Below, one piece after another: positions 1 to 11,160 of a stretch of DNA of 64,000 nt. Under the pieces are notes generated by a model that made no database searches, had not been told where the DNA came from, and saw nothing but the letters and a program-made list of their open reading frames with translations. Position 1 is the first letter of the stretch, and each line of letters starts with the position of its first letter. The DNA is from Siphonodentalium dalli (Eukaryota; Mollusca; Scaphopoda; Gadilida; Siphonodentaliidae): NCBI GenBank assembly GCA_032622095.1, contig CP136065.1:206006151-206070150 (forward strand), written 5' to 3'. The position numbers and the translations under genes are program-made.

Positions 1-784
1 TTGATCTTCTATAAATGTAGTTCAGCGTCATAATTTACCTAGAAACCGTTTTTTCCCGAAACACGTTTGTTGCCGTTGCCACATAATAGCAATATGGTGA
101 CTGAGCGCCATTCTAGCGCATAAGTGTATGTATCAGCGTGGTGCTCCACAACGACAAACTATTGTCTTGCGTGTTATGTTCGTGTTGGTTTTAAGTAGTG
201 GTATTCCACAAGTCCGACTGAACTCTGAAATACGACATGCAACGCTTTCAGAATTCAGTAAATTAAGACTTGTTGAAAACACCGACAATTCAATTTTCAT
301 GGAAGCGAGATTGTCGATTAAAAGGAACAAAACAACAACTTCAAAACTATCGTTAAAACATGAGTGCCAAGTGATTTCGTGACATAGTGCCTATACTTCA
401 CTGCTTATTGTCAGAGTTCTTGTGTTGATCATTGGATACTGTTATGAAAATGACATGATCTTCATTCCGTATTTATCTTACGAAACTAATTTTATTATCT
501 CACCACGAACTAACTAATTATGTCCTTGACTGCAAAATTCCCAAAAACGCATGCGTCTGTTCAATGCTGCAATTGTTCCATATTTGTGTCAAACTCTTGC
601 ATGCCACGGCCAATTGTCTAGCTTTCTGCCTAATCACGAGACCTTCTCGCGAATCATCGCCTGCAACTTTGCATAAAATTAGATTAGATTTAATATACAT
701 CCAGTCGGTGAACATCTACAATGTATCTGGCGTGTTGGAGTGAAAGAACTTTTAGCATATTTAGAACCTACGGGTTCGCTAATA
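1..784. other. Unassigned AT-rich DNA
   Basis: No conserved domain, repeat array or element end was recognised here. The open frames are short (under 85 codons), overlap on both strands and have no protein-like character. Confidence 0.5.
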
Positions 785-1000
785 CAGCCTGTTCTCCCGA
801 CAACCCGCACATTATCTGCTTATAAAGAACATATATTAGGTAGATAATTTGCTTACAATCGGCTCGGTTTGAGTCGATAGTGTGCTGACAATAAGAGCAG
901 TTTAGTCACATTGACTCACAATGAGTCGATTCTAAGCAGATTATGTGCGGACAATGACACAAATAAGCAAACACACTACTTTCCATGTGTATGCTCTTTT
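785..1000 (-). mobile_element. MITE family A, truncated copy
   Basis: Reverse-orientation copy of the dispersed A element. It opens with the family's right end read in reverse (CAGCCTGTTCTCCCG), followed by the CGCACATTATCTGC block and the paired GAGTCGATA / TCTAAGCAGATTATGTGCGGACAATG blocks. Similarity fades near 1000, so the left part of the element is missing. Confidence 0.75.
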
Positions 1001-1243
1001 ATCATCAGAAAAGTTGTCAATTTTGCAAGCATAAATGGAATGTTTCGGGACAAATCATCTTCTAAAATTCCTGCGAAATTTTCACACCAATTCTAAAATG
1101 TCGAATGCTCTATTTTCAAAACCTTTCATTGAAAGATAATTCTGATTGGATTATTTTGAAGAGTAACGGTGAGAGGGCGTTTCCTCATTATCCTGAGTGA
1201 CAAACAACAATCGAACCCGCGGAAATTGCGAAAACTAAAATGC

Positions 1244-1586
1244 CAACATATCCTCGTGCCAATAACCACATAATCGGCCTATTAAGTGAAATAGGTACAT
1301 AATGTGATTATTTGATTTTAAAATAAGCAGATAATGGAGTCATATCCGTTATTTCGTTTTATGGCGCGGGTCACAGCGAAAACAACTCTTAAACGTACAC
1401 ATGAAAAGTCGTGAGTTGGCTTATTGTGCGCACACAATCTGCTTAGAATCGCGTCATTATGAGTCGATAACGTGACTAAAACGCTCTCATTTTCAGCACA
1501 ATAACGACTCAAAATTAATAGATTATCAACCTAAAATATGTTCTATTGTAAGCAGATAGTGTCCGAATTTTTGGGAGAACAAGCTG
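1244..1586 (+). mobile_element. MITE family A, near-complete copy
   Basis: Starts CAACATATCCTCG and ends GGGAGAACAAGCTG. The ends are imperfect inverted repeats of about 35 bp sharing CGCACAT-ATC. Internally, two blocks around GAGTCGATAA and CGACTCAAAA can pair. The element is directly flanked on both sides by AAAATGC, a good 7-bp target-site duplication candidate. There is no coding capacity. The family is non-autonomous and its superfamily is unknown; the duplication length would fit P-like or hAT-like mobilisation. Confidence 0.8.
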
Positions 1587-1856
1587 AAAATGCTGTGTCG
1601 CACGACTTAATAATGTTTACTTTTAAAATCTCGTTTAAAACAAGACAATCTTGTCTTTCTCGTCCACCGGCAGAAATATGATTATGACATATCCCTTATA
1701 ACAGATGTGATAAAAAGCATTATCACTCAAAAGATACTGGTAGATACCAATGGTATTTCTATGGATATATTGTATTTTGTCTTCCCTGTAAGACTTTATT
1801 TTTGGATAATATGACTCTTTAGAAGCCAACGGACGCTACATAGCAACTAAGTCTAA

Positions 1857-2547
1857 CTCAATGCTACTATATACATGTATACTAAATCTAACACAATACT
1901 AATACATGCATGTATACTAAATCTAACGCAATGCTACTACATGCATGTATACTAAATCTAACACAATGCTACTACATGCATGTATACTAAATCTAACGTA
2001 ATGCTACTACATGCATCTATACTATATCTAACGCAATGCTACTACATGCATGTATACTAAATCTAACGCAATGCTACTACATGCATGTATACTAAATCTA
2101 ACGCAATGCTACTACATGCATGTATACTAAATCTAACGCAATGCTACTACATGCATGTATACTAAATCTAACGCAATGCTACTACATGCATGTATACTAA
2201 ATCTAACGCAATGCTACTACATGCATGTATACTAAATCTAACGCAATGCTACTACATGCATGTATACTAAATCTAACGCAATGCTACTACATGTATGTAT
2301 ACTAAATCTAACGCAATGCTACTACATGCATGTATACTAAATCTAACGCAATGCTACTACATGCATGTATACTAAATCTAACGCAATGCTACTACATGCA
2401 TGTATACTAAATCTAACGCAATGCTACTACATGCATGTATACTAAATCTAACGCAATGCTACTACATGCATGTATACTAAATCTAACACAATGCTACTAC
2501 ATGCATCTATACTATATCTAACGCAATGCTACTATATACATGCATAT
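1857..2547. repeat. 35-bp minisatellite, about 19.5 units
   Basis: Head-to-tail units of ATGCTACTACATGCATGTAT plus ACTAAATCTAACGCA, strict 35-bp period. Units in the middle are nearly identical, while units at both edges are divergent (TATATACATG in place of CTACATGCATG). A marked variant carrying CATCTATACTATATC occurs at 2014 and again at 2504, exactly 14 units apart. The ACATGCATGT core of each unit is self-complementary. No gene is evident in or beside it. Confidence 0.95.
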
Positions 2548-2680
2548 GTATTGAGAAACAATTCAGACATGCACCTGTTCATGTTGATTTGTGTTGGTTG
2601 CAGCAGATCGCCAGACATGGCACCATTCTGCTGTTAGCTCTAATGCGCGCTTTCTTTCAGCAGTATGTGTGCTGTAAGCA

Positions 2681-3036
2681 CAGTCTGTTCTCGGAAAAAT
2701 CCGCACATTATCTGCTTACTATAGAACTTATTTTAGGTTTAAAATCTGCTGAGAATCGTTCCAGTTAGATTCGATAATGTGCTGAAAATGAGAGCAGTTA
2801 GGCGCGTTATCGACTCACTATGAAGCGATTCTAAGCAGATTATGTGCACACAATGACACATATAATCCAACTCAGGACTTTTCAGGTTCACGCTCTTTAA
2901 CATGTGTTTTCACTGTGGCCCGCGTCATAAAACTAGACAACGGACATGACTCCATTATCTGCTTATTTCAGAAGCAAATAATCACTATTTCACTTTATAT
3001 GTCGAGTATGTGCGTATTTGCGCCGGGGACATGTTG
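2681..3036 (-). mobile_element. MITE family A, full-length copy
   Basis: Reverse-orientation A element from CAGTCTGTTCTCGG to GCCGGGGACATGTTG. It contains all internal blocks, including the CACTGTGGCCCGCG segment and the CCATTATCTGCTTATTTCAG segment. A possible degenerate 7-bp duplication (GTAAGCA / GTATGTA) flanks it. Confidence 0.75.
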
Positions 3037-3097
3037 GTATGTAATATAATCGAAAATGAGAGACACTCTATCACCGCATGTAACGCGTAGAAGATAA

Positions 3098-3259
3098 TAC
3101 AATTAGGAGATAAACATACCCTGTTGAGTGGTACATTTTGGGATTCGAGCATGAAAACAGTTTGTGAACGAGCCGGCTTGCCGGCGAGTTCACAAACTGT
3201 TTTCATGCTCGAATCCCAGAATGTACGACGAAACAGGGTACGTTTATCTCCATTGTAAT
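3098..3259. mobile_element. Hairpin element, about 160 bp
   Basis: Near-perfect inverted repeat. The left arm runs from about TACAATTAGGAGATAAAC to GTTTGTGAAC, the centre is the GC-rich GAGCCGGCTTGCCGGCGA, and the right arm mirrors the left, ending GTTTATCTCCATTGTA. Arms match across most of 70 bp with short mismatched patches (GAGTGG versus GACGA). No other copy was seen in this window. Probably a foldback MITE; an RNA copy would fold into a long hairpin. Confidence 0.75.
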
Positions 3260-3430
3260 TCAATCTAGCAAGGAATTTGCCAAAAAACTGTATAAAAAGT
3301 ATCATTTAGTCCTTTTCATGACACGAATCGAGACTTTCATTTCGCCGTTGTCACCGTGCACAAATCATTGGGTTTGTTCATTGCGTTACTCGGAACACTG
3401 CTCCGTAACCATTTCCTGTGGGGCGGGTTG

Positions 3431-3621
3431 GCTCGTTTCGCTACTCCGTTCTGCGCCGATGAAATTGTACCGTGCCACATTCAGATTTGATGCACACTGA
3501 AGCGGCCGACGAACGGTATCTATAGACAACAACGCTCGGGTGTGCTCGTTTCGCTACTCGTTCTGCGCCGATGCAATTTGACCGTGCTACATTCAGATTT
3601 GATGCACGCTGAAGCGGCCGA
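3431..3621 (+). repeat. Direct duplication, about 80 bp, offset 113 bp
   Basis: The segment starting GCTCGTTTCGCTACTC and ending CTGAAGCGGCCGA occurs at 3431-3510 and again at 3544-3621 with few differences. The segment is GC-richer than its surroundings. No coding function could be assigned. Confidence 0.8.
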
Positions 3622-3806
3622 TGTCGGTGAATCGAAAACGAAAGTTAGCCGCTCTCGGCCAATCAGAATGCTTGTTTTTAGTGACAAGTTTGGCGAGTGG
3701 TGAAAAGTTGGTACTCTCGGCTACTACTTGTATATTTTATTTTGTCACCATTAATATATAGTTGTGATTTGTTCTGCAAATTCAACGATTCCTCTGTTTA
3801 CTTTTA

Positions 3807-3947
3807 AAACATATCCTCGCACAAATACGCACATAATCGATTATCAGCACATTATCGACTCAAATAAGTCGATACTAAGCAGATTATCTACATAAAACGC
3901 GTACTGTTATAAGCAGACAATGCGCTTGTTTTCGTGAGAACAGGCTG
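3807..3947 (+). mobile_element. MITE family A, internally deleted copy
   Basis: Both ends of family A are present (AACATATCCTCGCACAAATA at left, GTGAGAACAGGCTG at right), but about 200 bp of the interior is missing, leaving only the GCACATTATCGACTC and AAGCAGATTATCTACATAAA blocks. TTTAAAA-like flanks may be a target duplication. Confidence 0.75.
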
Positions 3948-4675
3948 TTTAAAATGTATGTCCTCACCGAGAGACACAAACACGACGCTATATGAACATG
4001 CGTCATGCGTAGTGATGCATACTTTTACCGTCATATGGCGTCAGCTTGTTGCTAAGCCACCAGCCACCTGATATTCCCATACATATGATTCCTGGTTCTT
4101 ATAACACAAGCAAGCTACGTTTGATTGAAATGCAGGCAGTTAGTTTTCCTCACATTTAATTGATATCACAACTCCAATTTTAAATGTATCTATCTTGTAT
4201 ATATACCCCCCCCCCGTATTTCATGCTTAATACCTTAATGTGTCAGTGTCAAAATGTATGTCCACACATGGACGTTTATTGATATAAAGTTATCTATCCA
4301 TTTATCTATCTAATCTAACTTGGCGAGACAAAATGTAATGACCATCACCATTAACCTCCAGGTCGATTTCTATTCATTTCATTTGAATAGCATTCCATTT
4401 GGCAAATCTGCTAGTAACTGCCGATGGTGATAAAAGTACTTTTATACTAGTCTGGTTCATCAGTCGGTCTGTTGCTTATGGGACGGAGTCTACGCTCTCT
4501 AGTGCTTCGTGCTAGACACATTATTTATTTGTTCTGGGATAGATTCCATGACTTGAATAATATATACAAATGTGTACGCTATTTGGCTGGATGAAATGAT
4601 GCGACCTGTAAATAATGATAGTGGTGAATTGAGACCAAAGACCCAAAGAGGGAGAGCCAAACAGACTCATAGGCG
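3948..4675. other. Unassigned, with simple repeats
   Basis: No gene recognised. It holds a C-run at about 4207 and a degenerate TATC/CTAT tract near 4290-4315. Confidence 0.5.
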
Positions 4676-5100
4676 GGATTCGTCATCTCCGGTTTAAACC
4701 TGGTCTACATACACCACTAGGTTAAAACCGCCGTTTGACAGCTAAATCCGTGGTTTAAACCCGCGACCGCATGTCTAAGTTAAGCAGTCGTCATCTGGTT
4801 TAAGCCTGGTCCAGCTAGACCACTGGTTTAGCAGTAGTTTGTATCATCGAGATAATTAATCGTACTTGCCTAATGCAGACCGCCGGGTTCTATTGAACTA
4901 AAATCTATAATTACGACAGCGAACATATTTTGATTGAAAATTTATCAGCGATAATCACTCTTATCTTTAAAGTTTGTGGGGATATGTTTTTTGTCAATTG
5001 CGCTATTTGTTTGCGTGTTATAACCTTAAACCGACAACTAAACCATATAATTCGACGGTCCAACTCAACCCCGTGTAGGGAGGCTAGAGATGACGAATCC
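4676..5100. mobile_element. Inverted-repeat element related to the 53.6-56.1 kb element
   Basis: Perfect 14-bp terminal inverted repeats: GGATTCGTCATCTC at 4676-4689 and GAGATGACGAATCC at 5087-5100. Internally it has several degenerate copies of a GGTTTAAACCTGGTCTA-like motif. Ends and motif resemble the larger element at 53576-56128 (AGGTCCGAATCGGCATCTC ends, GGTTTAGACTAGG motifs), so both probably belong to one family. No transposase frame is present and no target duplication was identified. Confidence 0.65.
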
Positions 5101-6333
5101 ATCTTTTCTTAACCGTGGTTTACGTGGGCGGAGCTGTACATACCATCGATTGGTAACGTGTCAATATAATGAGAGTGGCGGTTTGCAGCTATATTGTATA
5201 ATCGTACCACAATTGATTCATTCTCACATGTCGCGATAATTGAGGGCGTGGCAATTCTACAGGTCTGCTTGTCCGCCTGGTAATTGAGTAGAATGATTGC
5301 ATGCTCATCTCATAGAATCTGCTAAAAACACAAACCCCCACTTAAACGCGGTTTGGCTGGACCATCAGTGTATAAGTTTAAACCAGGTGTTCAAGAAATC
5401 CAAAAACGAATATTTGGTATCTGTTTTGTTTTTAATGTTTGAAATAACATTTAGGTCACGTTTGAGAAAATATATACTTAAGTTAAAATGGCATTAGCTT
5501 GTCGCGAGTCGGGCAGATACTATTGCATATTGTACTTGATTTCGTTTTGCAGACATCACCACATTAGCAGAGATTGGTATGCAAACACTGTGTAGTGACT
5601 CTGATACTAATCGCGATATATGTGACATCAAACATGCTCAGAATATTATTTCATCAGCGTGGATTGTTTTGATATCCGTATTTGTTTCATGATTCAATGT
5701 GAATTATTGTAAACCAAATTGCATAAAATGTCGTGTGGAGAGAGGGCAAAACGTGCTGAGAAAAGGCGAATTTTCCCGATATTATCTGAACAGTAGACGG
5801 AAACACTGGCGACATTATCACGGACTATCTCATTGCAGAACGAAGTGGAAGCTCGGATTAAAATAGTGTGCTTTATAATTCATATCGAATCGCTATCTAC
5901 GAACAGAAATCGTTTTATGACATCGGGAGTATCGGAATTAATGTCAAACGGCATTGAGCTTCTGAGATCAATGCAGGGTATTATTCATCCAACAAAACAG
6001 TCGATCGTGTCAGTACGCTCGTAATACGAGGAACCAATCAATGGGCTATTAAACCGATAATAGCGAAGGCATCAGCCGATCTGTTTGAAATGAAACGAAA
6101 ACAGAACGGTCAATTGATGATCTATATCATCAAATATAATTGCAGATGCGAATAGATTACAAGTCACCCTATAATCAGATATAATCATAAGGGAGACACT
6201 TCTTTGTTCATTGAGAGATTAGGGTAAAACTCCGCATTTTTATAACGACCGTCAAAGCAAGCGTCGCGGGTGTTTATTCCCGACTCCAAGCTTATTATGT
6301 CTATCTAACCAATTTTTCTGTTATTATATTGTA
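5101..6333. other. Unassigned DNA
   Basis: No domain, array or element end recognised. A 63-codon frame at 5833-6024 follows an acceptor-like TTGCAG, but nothing else supports an exon. Confidence 0.45.
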
Positions 6334-6357
6334 TTAACCCTTTACCCAACAGAAGGG

Positions 6358-6433
6358 CCCTGTGCCAATGCATTCTCTTATATATGCGAGTCGACCATAG
6401 GTCGCCTCGCATATATAAGAGAATGCATTGGCT
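6358..6433. repeat. Hairpin B, copy 1
   Basis: Arms GCCAATGCATTCTCTTATAT and its complement close on a short centre containing CGACCATAGGTCG. Preceded by CCCTGT. Essentially perfect over about 35 bp per arm. Confidence 0.9.
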
Positions 6434-6512
6434 TAACACATTAAAAATTATAAAATTGTTAAAGAATGTAATAAAAAATGGTAAAAAGTGTTAAAAAAAG
6501 ATTTTTTTTAGG

Positions 6513-6588
6513 CCAATGCATTCTCTTATATATGCGAGGCGACCTATGGTCGACTCGCATATATAAGAGAATGCATTGGCACAGGGCT
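6513..6588. repeat. Hairpin B, copy 2
   Basis: Same hairpin as copy 1 in inverted orientation, followed by ACAGGG. The two copies lie about 80 bp apart and form an inverted pair inside the F1 element. Confidence 0.9.
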
Positions 6589-6864
6589 AACTGTAACTAT
6601 CACAATGTGGTCAAGGAGCCGGTTCCAATGATATCCATATTTGTATGGTTCTATTGAGACAGACCGAAGATATTTTAGGCTGATGAAGCTTTATTTGGCC
6701 GGTTTTGGCCGGTTTGTTGGGTAAAGGGTTAAATAACTATTGTACTATTGTATTAAATAACAGTTTAAAGTAGAAGAGATATTTCTGTTAGATGCAAACT
6801 TTCAATCTATTTCATAAAATTTAAAGGAACAACAATGGCACGACATTATGTGGTATTCGTGAGC

Positions 6865-7157
6865 CATTTATGGGACCCTCTCCTTTTATACTCAACATAA
6901 TATATGCAACAATTGAACGAATTTGAGCCACGGGTTAGTGCAAAAATACACCCATGTGCTCTATGATCTATGCAAACAATATGGTAATTATAATGAAAAA
7001 GAATTTATGACTGCAGTCACAAATTCATTTTCATTTTAATTACCATGTTGTTTGCATCATTCATAGAGCACACAAGTGTATTTTGGTAAGCCATGGCTCA
7101 AACGCATTCATTGTTTGCATATACATGTTGAGTATAACATTAGATGTCCCATAAATG
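6865..7157. mobile_element. Palindromic element, about 290 bp, centred on CTGCAG
   Basis: Long imperfect inverted repeat. CATTTATGGGA near 6865 mirrors CATAAATG near 7150; ACTCAACATAATATATGCA mirrors TGCATATACATGTTGAGT; CAAACAATATGGTAATTA mirrors TAATTACCATGTTGTTTG. The centre is CTGCAG at 7010-7015. No coding content. Looks like a foldback MITE with roughly 15% arm divergence by eye. Confidence 0.75.
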
Positions 7158-7349
7158 TCCGGATTTGTACAGTACCCCTTTAATTTTTATTCATTATTGT
7201 ATTCTGCGAATGACTCGAACCTTGTATACATCTTCAGACAGACCATGTACTACGGGTGCAGGGCGTTTCGCCACCTCGTTTTCTGCGCCTGGGTTGTCTT
7301 CACTTGGTTGTTTCAGTCCAAGCACTTGGATGTTTCGGCACTTCATTGA

Positions 7350-7554
7350 CAACATATCCTCGCACAAATACGCACATATTCGACTGACAATGTAAATTAT
7401 GTACATAATGTGATTATTTGACTCTAAAATAAGCAGGTAATGGATTCATACAGGTTATTTCGTTTTATGGCGCGGACCAAATTGAAGACACATGTTAAAG
7501 AGCTTTCACCTGATAAGTCCTGAGTTGGCTTAATTTTGTCATTGTCCGCACATA
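7350..7554 (+). mobile_element. MITE family A, left part of a copy split by a transposon
   Basis: Begins CAACATATCCTCGCAC and continues through CATTGTCCGCACATA, where the alignment with other A copies stops exactly at a TA dinucleotide. The alignment resumes at 12363 (TAATCTGCATAGAATCGCC). Outer flanks TCATTGA (left) and TCATAGA (right, after 12517) fit a 7-bp target duplication of the original A insertion. Confidence 0.85.
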
Positions 7555-7581
7555 CTCTCAGGGTCCAAATAAGCGTACATG

Positions 7582-7628
7582 TACGGCAATTAATTGCCGA
7601 AATAAATGCCGCCCTGTATGGTACTTAT
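7582..7628. promoter_or_regulatory. Left subterminal palindrome and repeat of the transposon
   Basis: Contains the palindrome ACGGCAATTAATTGCCG and one TGCCGCCCTGTATGG box that matches the three right-end boxes at 12207-12333. By analogy with other DNA transposons these may be transposase-binding sites; this is inference. Confidence 0.45.
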
Positions 7629-7656
7629 TGGGGTCTGTACGCTTATTAAAAAGTGA

Positions 7657-8312
7657 GTATTTTGCACTGGAACTAGTTGAGAATATATATGATTTTTGAC
7701 CTCATGAATTGATTTTGAGAAGGGCATTTGAACCTCGATTAATCTTTCAAAACACTTCGTCATATAAAATGCACTGCTCTGTTTCGTAAATGAAAGCCAA
7801 CCAGCGAACGCGATATTTTTAGATAGCGCGAGATCTCGATAGTCAACGAAAGCACGTGCTTCTTTGTGAGGTACCATGCGGGTAATCATACTCAGAGAAA
7901 CCCTATCTTAACACCCCTGCAAGACGTGTTCGTGTTCGGTTTCCCTGTTTTTGGAATCTGCGTGCACAGGCGGGTCGGTATTTTGCGCTGGAACTAGTTG
8001 GGAATATATATAATTTTTGACCTAATGACTTGTTTTGAGAAGGGCATTTGAACCCCGTTTAATCTTTCAAAACACTTCGTAAAATTCACAAGCACAAACC
8101 CTCAGATAAAATGTACTGCTCTGTTTCGTAAACGAAAGCCAACCAGCGAACGAGATATTTTTTAGACAGCGCGAGATCTCGGTCGTAAACGAAAGCACGT
8201 GCTTCTTTGTGGGGCACCAAGCGGGTAATCATAATTAGATAAAGCATATCTTAACGCCCTCGCAGAACGTGTTCTGTTTTCCTGTTTTGGAATCTGCGTG
8301 CACAGGCGGGTC
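7657..8312 (+). repeat. Tandem duplication of the transposon's upstream region (2 x ~325 bp)
   Basis: GTATTTTGCACTGGAACTAG through GCACAGGCGGGTC at 7657-7976 is repeated at 7978-8312, offset 321 bp, with scattered substitutions and one extra ~13-bp segment in the second copy. Both copies precede the TATA-like box and the transposase frame, so this may be a duplicated promoter or 5' leader. Confidence 0.9.
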
Positions 8313-8326
8313 TCCTGAGGGTCCTT

Positions 8327-8345
8327 GGGGGGGGGGGGGGGGGGG
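8327..8345 (+). repeat. G-homopolymer, 19 bases
   Basis: Uninterrupted run of 19 G between TCCTT and CGAAAA. Homopolymers like this are length-unstable and prone to assembly error. Confidence 0.95.
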
Positions 8346-8372
8346 CGAAAAGGTTTCCGTCAATTTTTTTCA

Positions 8373-8380
8373 TATATAAA
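8373..8380 (+). promoter_or_regulatory. TATA-like box upstream of the transposase
   Basis: TATATAAA followed by GCTTGCC, about 420 bp before the first in-frame ATG at 8797. It is the best promoter candidate in the element, but base composition alone could produce it. Confidence 0.35.
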
Positions 8381-8489
8381 GCTTGCCTTCGATACACATA
8401 CAATTCCGTTTGAACGCGATTGAACTGATCGCTTTCAGTTCAATCACTTTGTGGCCAGTTTTGATTGTGAAAATAAAATGAATAGGAAA

Positions 8490-8660
8490 ATACTTGTGGG
8501 GCTCTGTATGGGTGAAATTATAAAATTGTTAAAGAATACAAGAAAACATTATTAAAATTGTAAAACATTGTTAGGCCAATGCATTCTCTTATATATGCGA
8601 GGCGACCTATGGTCGACTCGCATATATAAGAGAATGCATTGGCACAGGGTAAAAAAAATC
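8490..8660. mobile_element. G-type fragment with hairpin B inserted in the transposon
   Basis: TGGGGCTCTGTATGGGTGAA, an A/T-rich linker and then hairpin B (8574-8649) followed by ACAGGGTAAAAAAAATC. The same order of blocks is seen in the G elements at 61.5-61.8 and 62.4-62.75 kb. It is therefore a later insertion into the transposon's 5' leader. Confidence 0.7.
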
Positions 8661-8796
8661 ATAAGGTCATATTATCTTATAACAAATTTAATTTGGACTA
8701 CTAGTATATATGAATGCAATTTGTAGAGTACGTATTCGTGATGATATTCGTCCTTGACCGTGATGTTAAAATAGCGTTTAATTCAAAATATTCAAA

Positions 8797-11160
8797 ATGT
8801 CTGCCCTTGAAAAGAAACAGGACAAGTATAGACTCGAAGAAAAGCAAATGCTTGCCATCCTGTGTGCCAAATACAAATATGAATACAAGCAGTCCATGAA
8901 AGATGTCCCCAAGGTATGGGATCGAAGAAGAAAGAGATTTGTTCACCCTAAACCAACCGAAGGGTATTTGTCGAAGGCAGTGAGAGAGACCTTCCCATCT
9001 TTGTCAAAGGAAATCCATGTCTGTTGGGAGTTCAATTTGCCCGTAGATCGTTAGACCGGTTTGAGAAAAGGGGAGATGATGATGCCGGTATGGATTTTGG
9101 GCTTGAGCCAACCGAAAAGAAACAATTTCGAGAGAGCGGAGCAGGCAGGAAACGGAAAGCTGAAGAAGTGCGGCAGGGATTATTTGATTGGTTCGTGGAC
9201 GTCCGTGGATGCTTCAAAAGCCGACTGCCTGTGAAAACGTTCAGAGCTAAGGCGGCTGAACTGTACCAAAATTGGCTTGACCAGCAGCCTTCAGGGAGTG
9301 TGGATGAAGACGAACATCTAAAATTTTCCAAAAGATGGATAAAAGGTTGGATGCTGGAGTATAATGTGAGTTTGAGAAAACCGAATAAGCGCTATGCAAT
9401 ATTCAAAGAAAAGAAAAGAGAATTGTAGACTTTTTGAAGAACGTGATTCGGGTTAGATATTATTTCATGAAGAAATATCAAAAAGAACCAACAATAATTA
9501 ACGGGGATCAAATGCCGCTCCATCGCAATGAGTCATCAAATCAAAAGACAATGACTTTAAAAGGAGAGCCTACATTTGTCAAAGAGAATTATATGTTGTC
9601 GCGCGAATCAATCTACACACAGGTTTCTTCTGATGAGAAAAACCCTCTGCCAAAACCAGAATTTGTCTTCAAGGGAAAGGGCACTAGGACAACATTAAAC
9701 CCCAGATGGTGTGAAAGTTCAGTGGGCTGAAAAAGGTTCATACAGACTCCCAACTATGTTGGGTACAATCCATAATCCCAAGAATCGATAGAACATGTTT
9801 TCACAGAAAGAGTTCGCCATCTATATATTGGATGATTATTCCGTGCATGTTATAGAGGAGGTTAAAAAGAAGTTACTTGATAGAGGATATATTCTTATCG
9901 TTATTGGAGGGGGAGTCACTGGGGATGTACAGATTAATGACACCCATATTCACCTTAAACTCAAGGCAAACTATCGTGAGCTCGAGAGTTCTCTAATGCT
10001 TGAAAAGCTGAGAGATAATCCGGGCAAGATACCATCTCCCAGTAGAGACGAAACGATGAGATTGTTGAACGACAGTTGGGACACCATTAATATCGATACA
10101 ATCACTGGATTGAATTTTTTTTATCATTGTAAACGCATTAGATGGGAGTGAAGATTACCTAGTGTCAGACAAGTTATTATCTCTGATCGGAGCTGAAGTG
10201 AAAGCATTTAGAGAAGACCTGCTCAAATCCGATCCACCATCAGACTTGAAATCACTTCTAAAAACTATTAATCCTCCTGAGGGGGTAATTTGTAAAACTA
10301 GTAGTTCTACCAGTAGTATCTCCGATGGACCTCCAAATGATGAGGGACAGGAACTTATAGACTGTGATGGAGATGAGATTACATCAACGCCCGACGAGGA
10401 AGTCATATCTGATGATGAGGCTAATGCCATGTCTGATAGTGGTGTGCCTAGGCAAGCTGAGAAGACCAAAGTAGTTGACGTGTATGGTGAAGAGGTTACC
10501 AGTAACCCACAGTCTCATCTTGAAGCAGAGTTCCCTTGCTGCACTGATGAAGCTATCAGAGGCGATTTTTCCTTCCTGAATGAACTTGGCAAGGTTCTGG
10601 ACAACAATGCTCATTCAACATCACGTTTGTTTCTCCCATAGATCTGTCAGTTAAAGGACACATATGCCAGAGCAAGAAAATGTGTCAAAAAAAGAATTGT
10701 TCTTCAGACCGAGAAGAAAGCAATTGGTTCTGAAATTGATTCAGTTGTAATGGAAACCACCAGTACCAGTACATGTTTTAGTGGTGAACCTCCAGCAGAT
10801 GGAAGAAGTTGCTACCTGTACTACTACTACTAGTAGTAGTAGTGACTACTACTAGTAGTAGTAGTGATGAGCAGCAAGGGTGTTTGTTCTCTGAAATTGG
10901 GATAGGGAATAATGTGAGGATCTTAGCAAGTGGGACAAGCAACTTTCTTCCTGCGTGTGTTGTTACTAATGATGCATTAAATTTCAGTGTCAAATTTTTT
11001 GAACCAACTTCCAACTGTTTTTTTTAAACCATCCAATGACATTGCCAGAATACAACCACTAGACGTCGATAACGTTATACAAGACCCTACAGTTATTTCA
11101 GCAGGATCAAAGAGCCTCTTTTATCAGTTTGACATGTGGACCACTCAAATTTGTTCATGA
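8797..11160 (+). pseudogene. Decayed CENP-B/Jerky-type DDE transposase
   Basis: Reading frame broken by several shifts and stops, but order is preserved. 8797-9054 begins MSALEKKQDKYR with basic KVWDRRRKRF; 9024-9428 holds a CENP-B-like DNA-binding helix region (SLDRFEKR, TFRAKAAELYQNWL, FSKRWIKGWM). 9434-9730 holds the first catalytic Asp in INGDQMPLH (codon 9506-9508). The frame then runs GVKVQWAEKGSYRLPTML to a TAG at about 9789. 9795-10151 holds the second Asp in YILDDYSVH and the third in VQINDTHIHLKLKANYR, about 35 residues later, the usual pogo DDD spacing. An acidic tail follows at 10162-10641 and resumes after one stop to 10836, then 10868-11025, and ends with KPSNDIARIQPLDVDNVIQD at 11026-11160. 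The long acidic C-terminal tail is larger than in typical pogo transposases. No functional protein can be made from this copy. Confidence 0.85.
10813..10868. repeat. (TAC/TAG)n palindromic microsatellite in the transposase tail
   Basis: Runs of TAC and TAG triplets form complementary blocks around a GTGACTAC centre. The expansion puts stops in one frame and poly-Ser/Val/Thr in the others, and coincides with a frame change in the transposase remnant. Confidence 0.85.

Larger units (their letters stand above)
6338..6728. mobile_element. TTAA-flanked piggyBac-like MITE (F1) with two hairpin-B copies
   Basis: TTAA at 6334-6337 and 6729-6732 flank perfect 14-bp inverted ends CCCTTTACCCAACA. TTAA target sites and CCC-starting ends are typical of the piggyBac superfamily. 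The interior holds two copies of the 75-bp hairpin B in opposite orientation (6358-6433 and 6513-6588) separated by an A/T-rich linker. No transposase frame is present. Confidence 0.8.
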
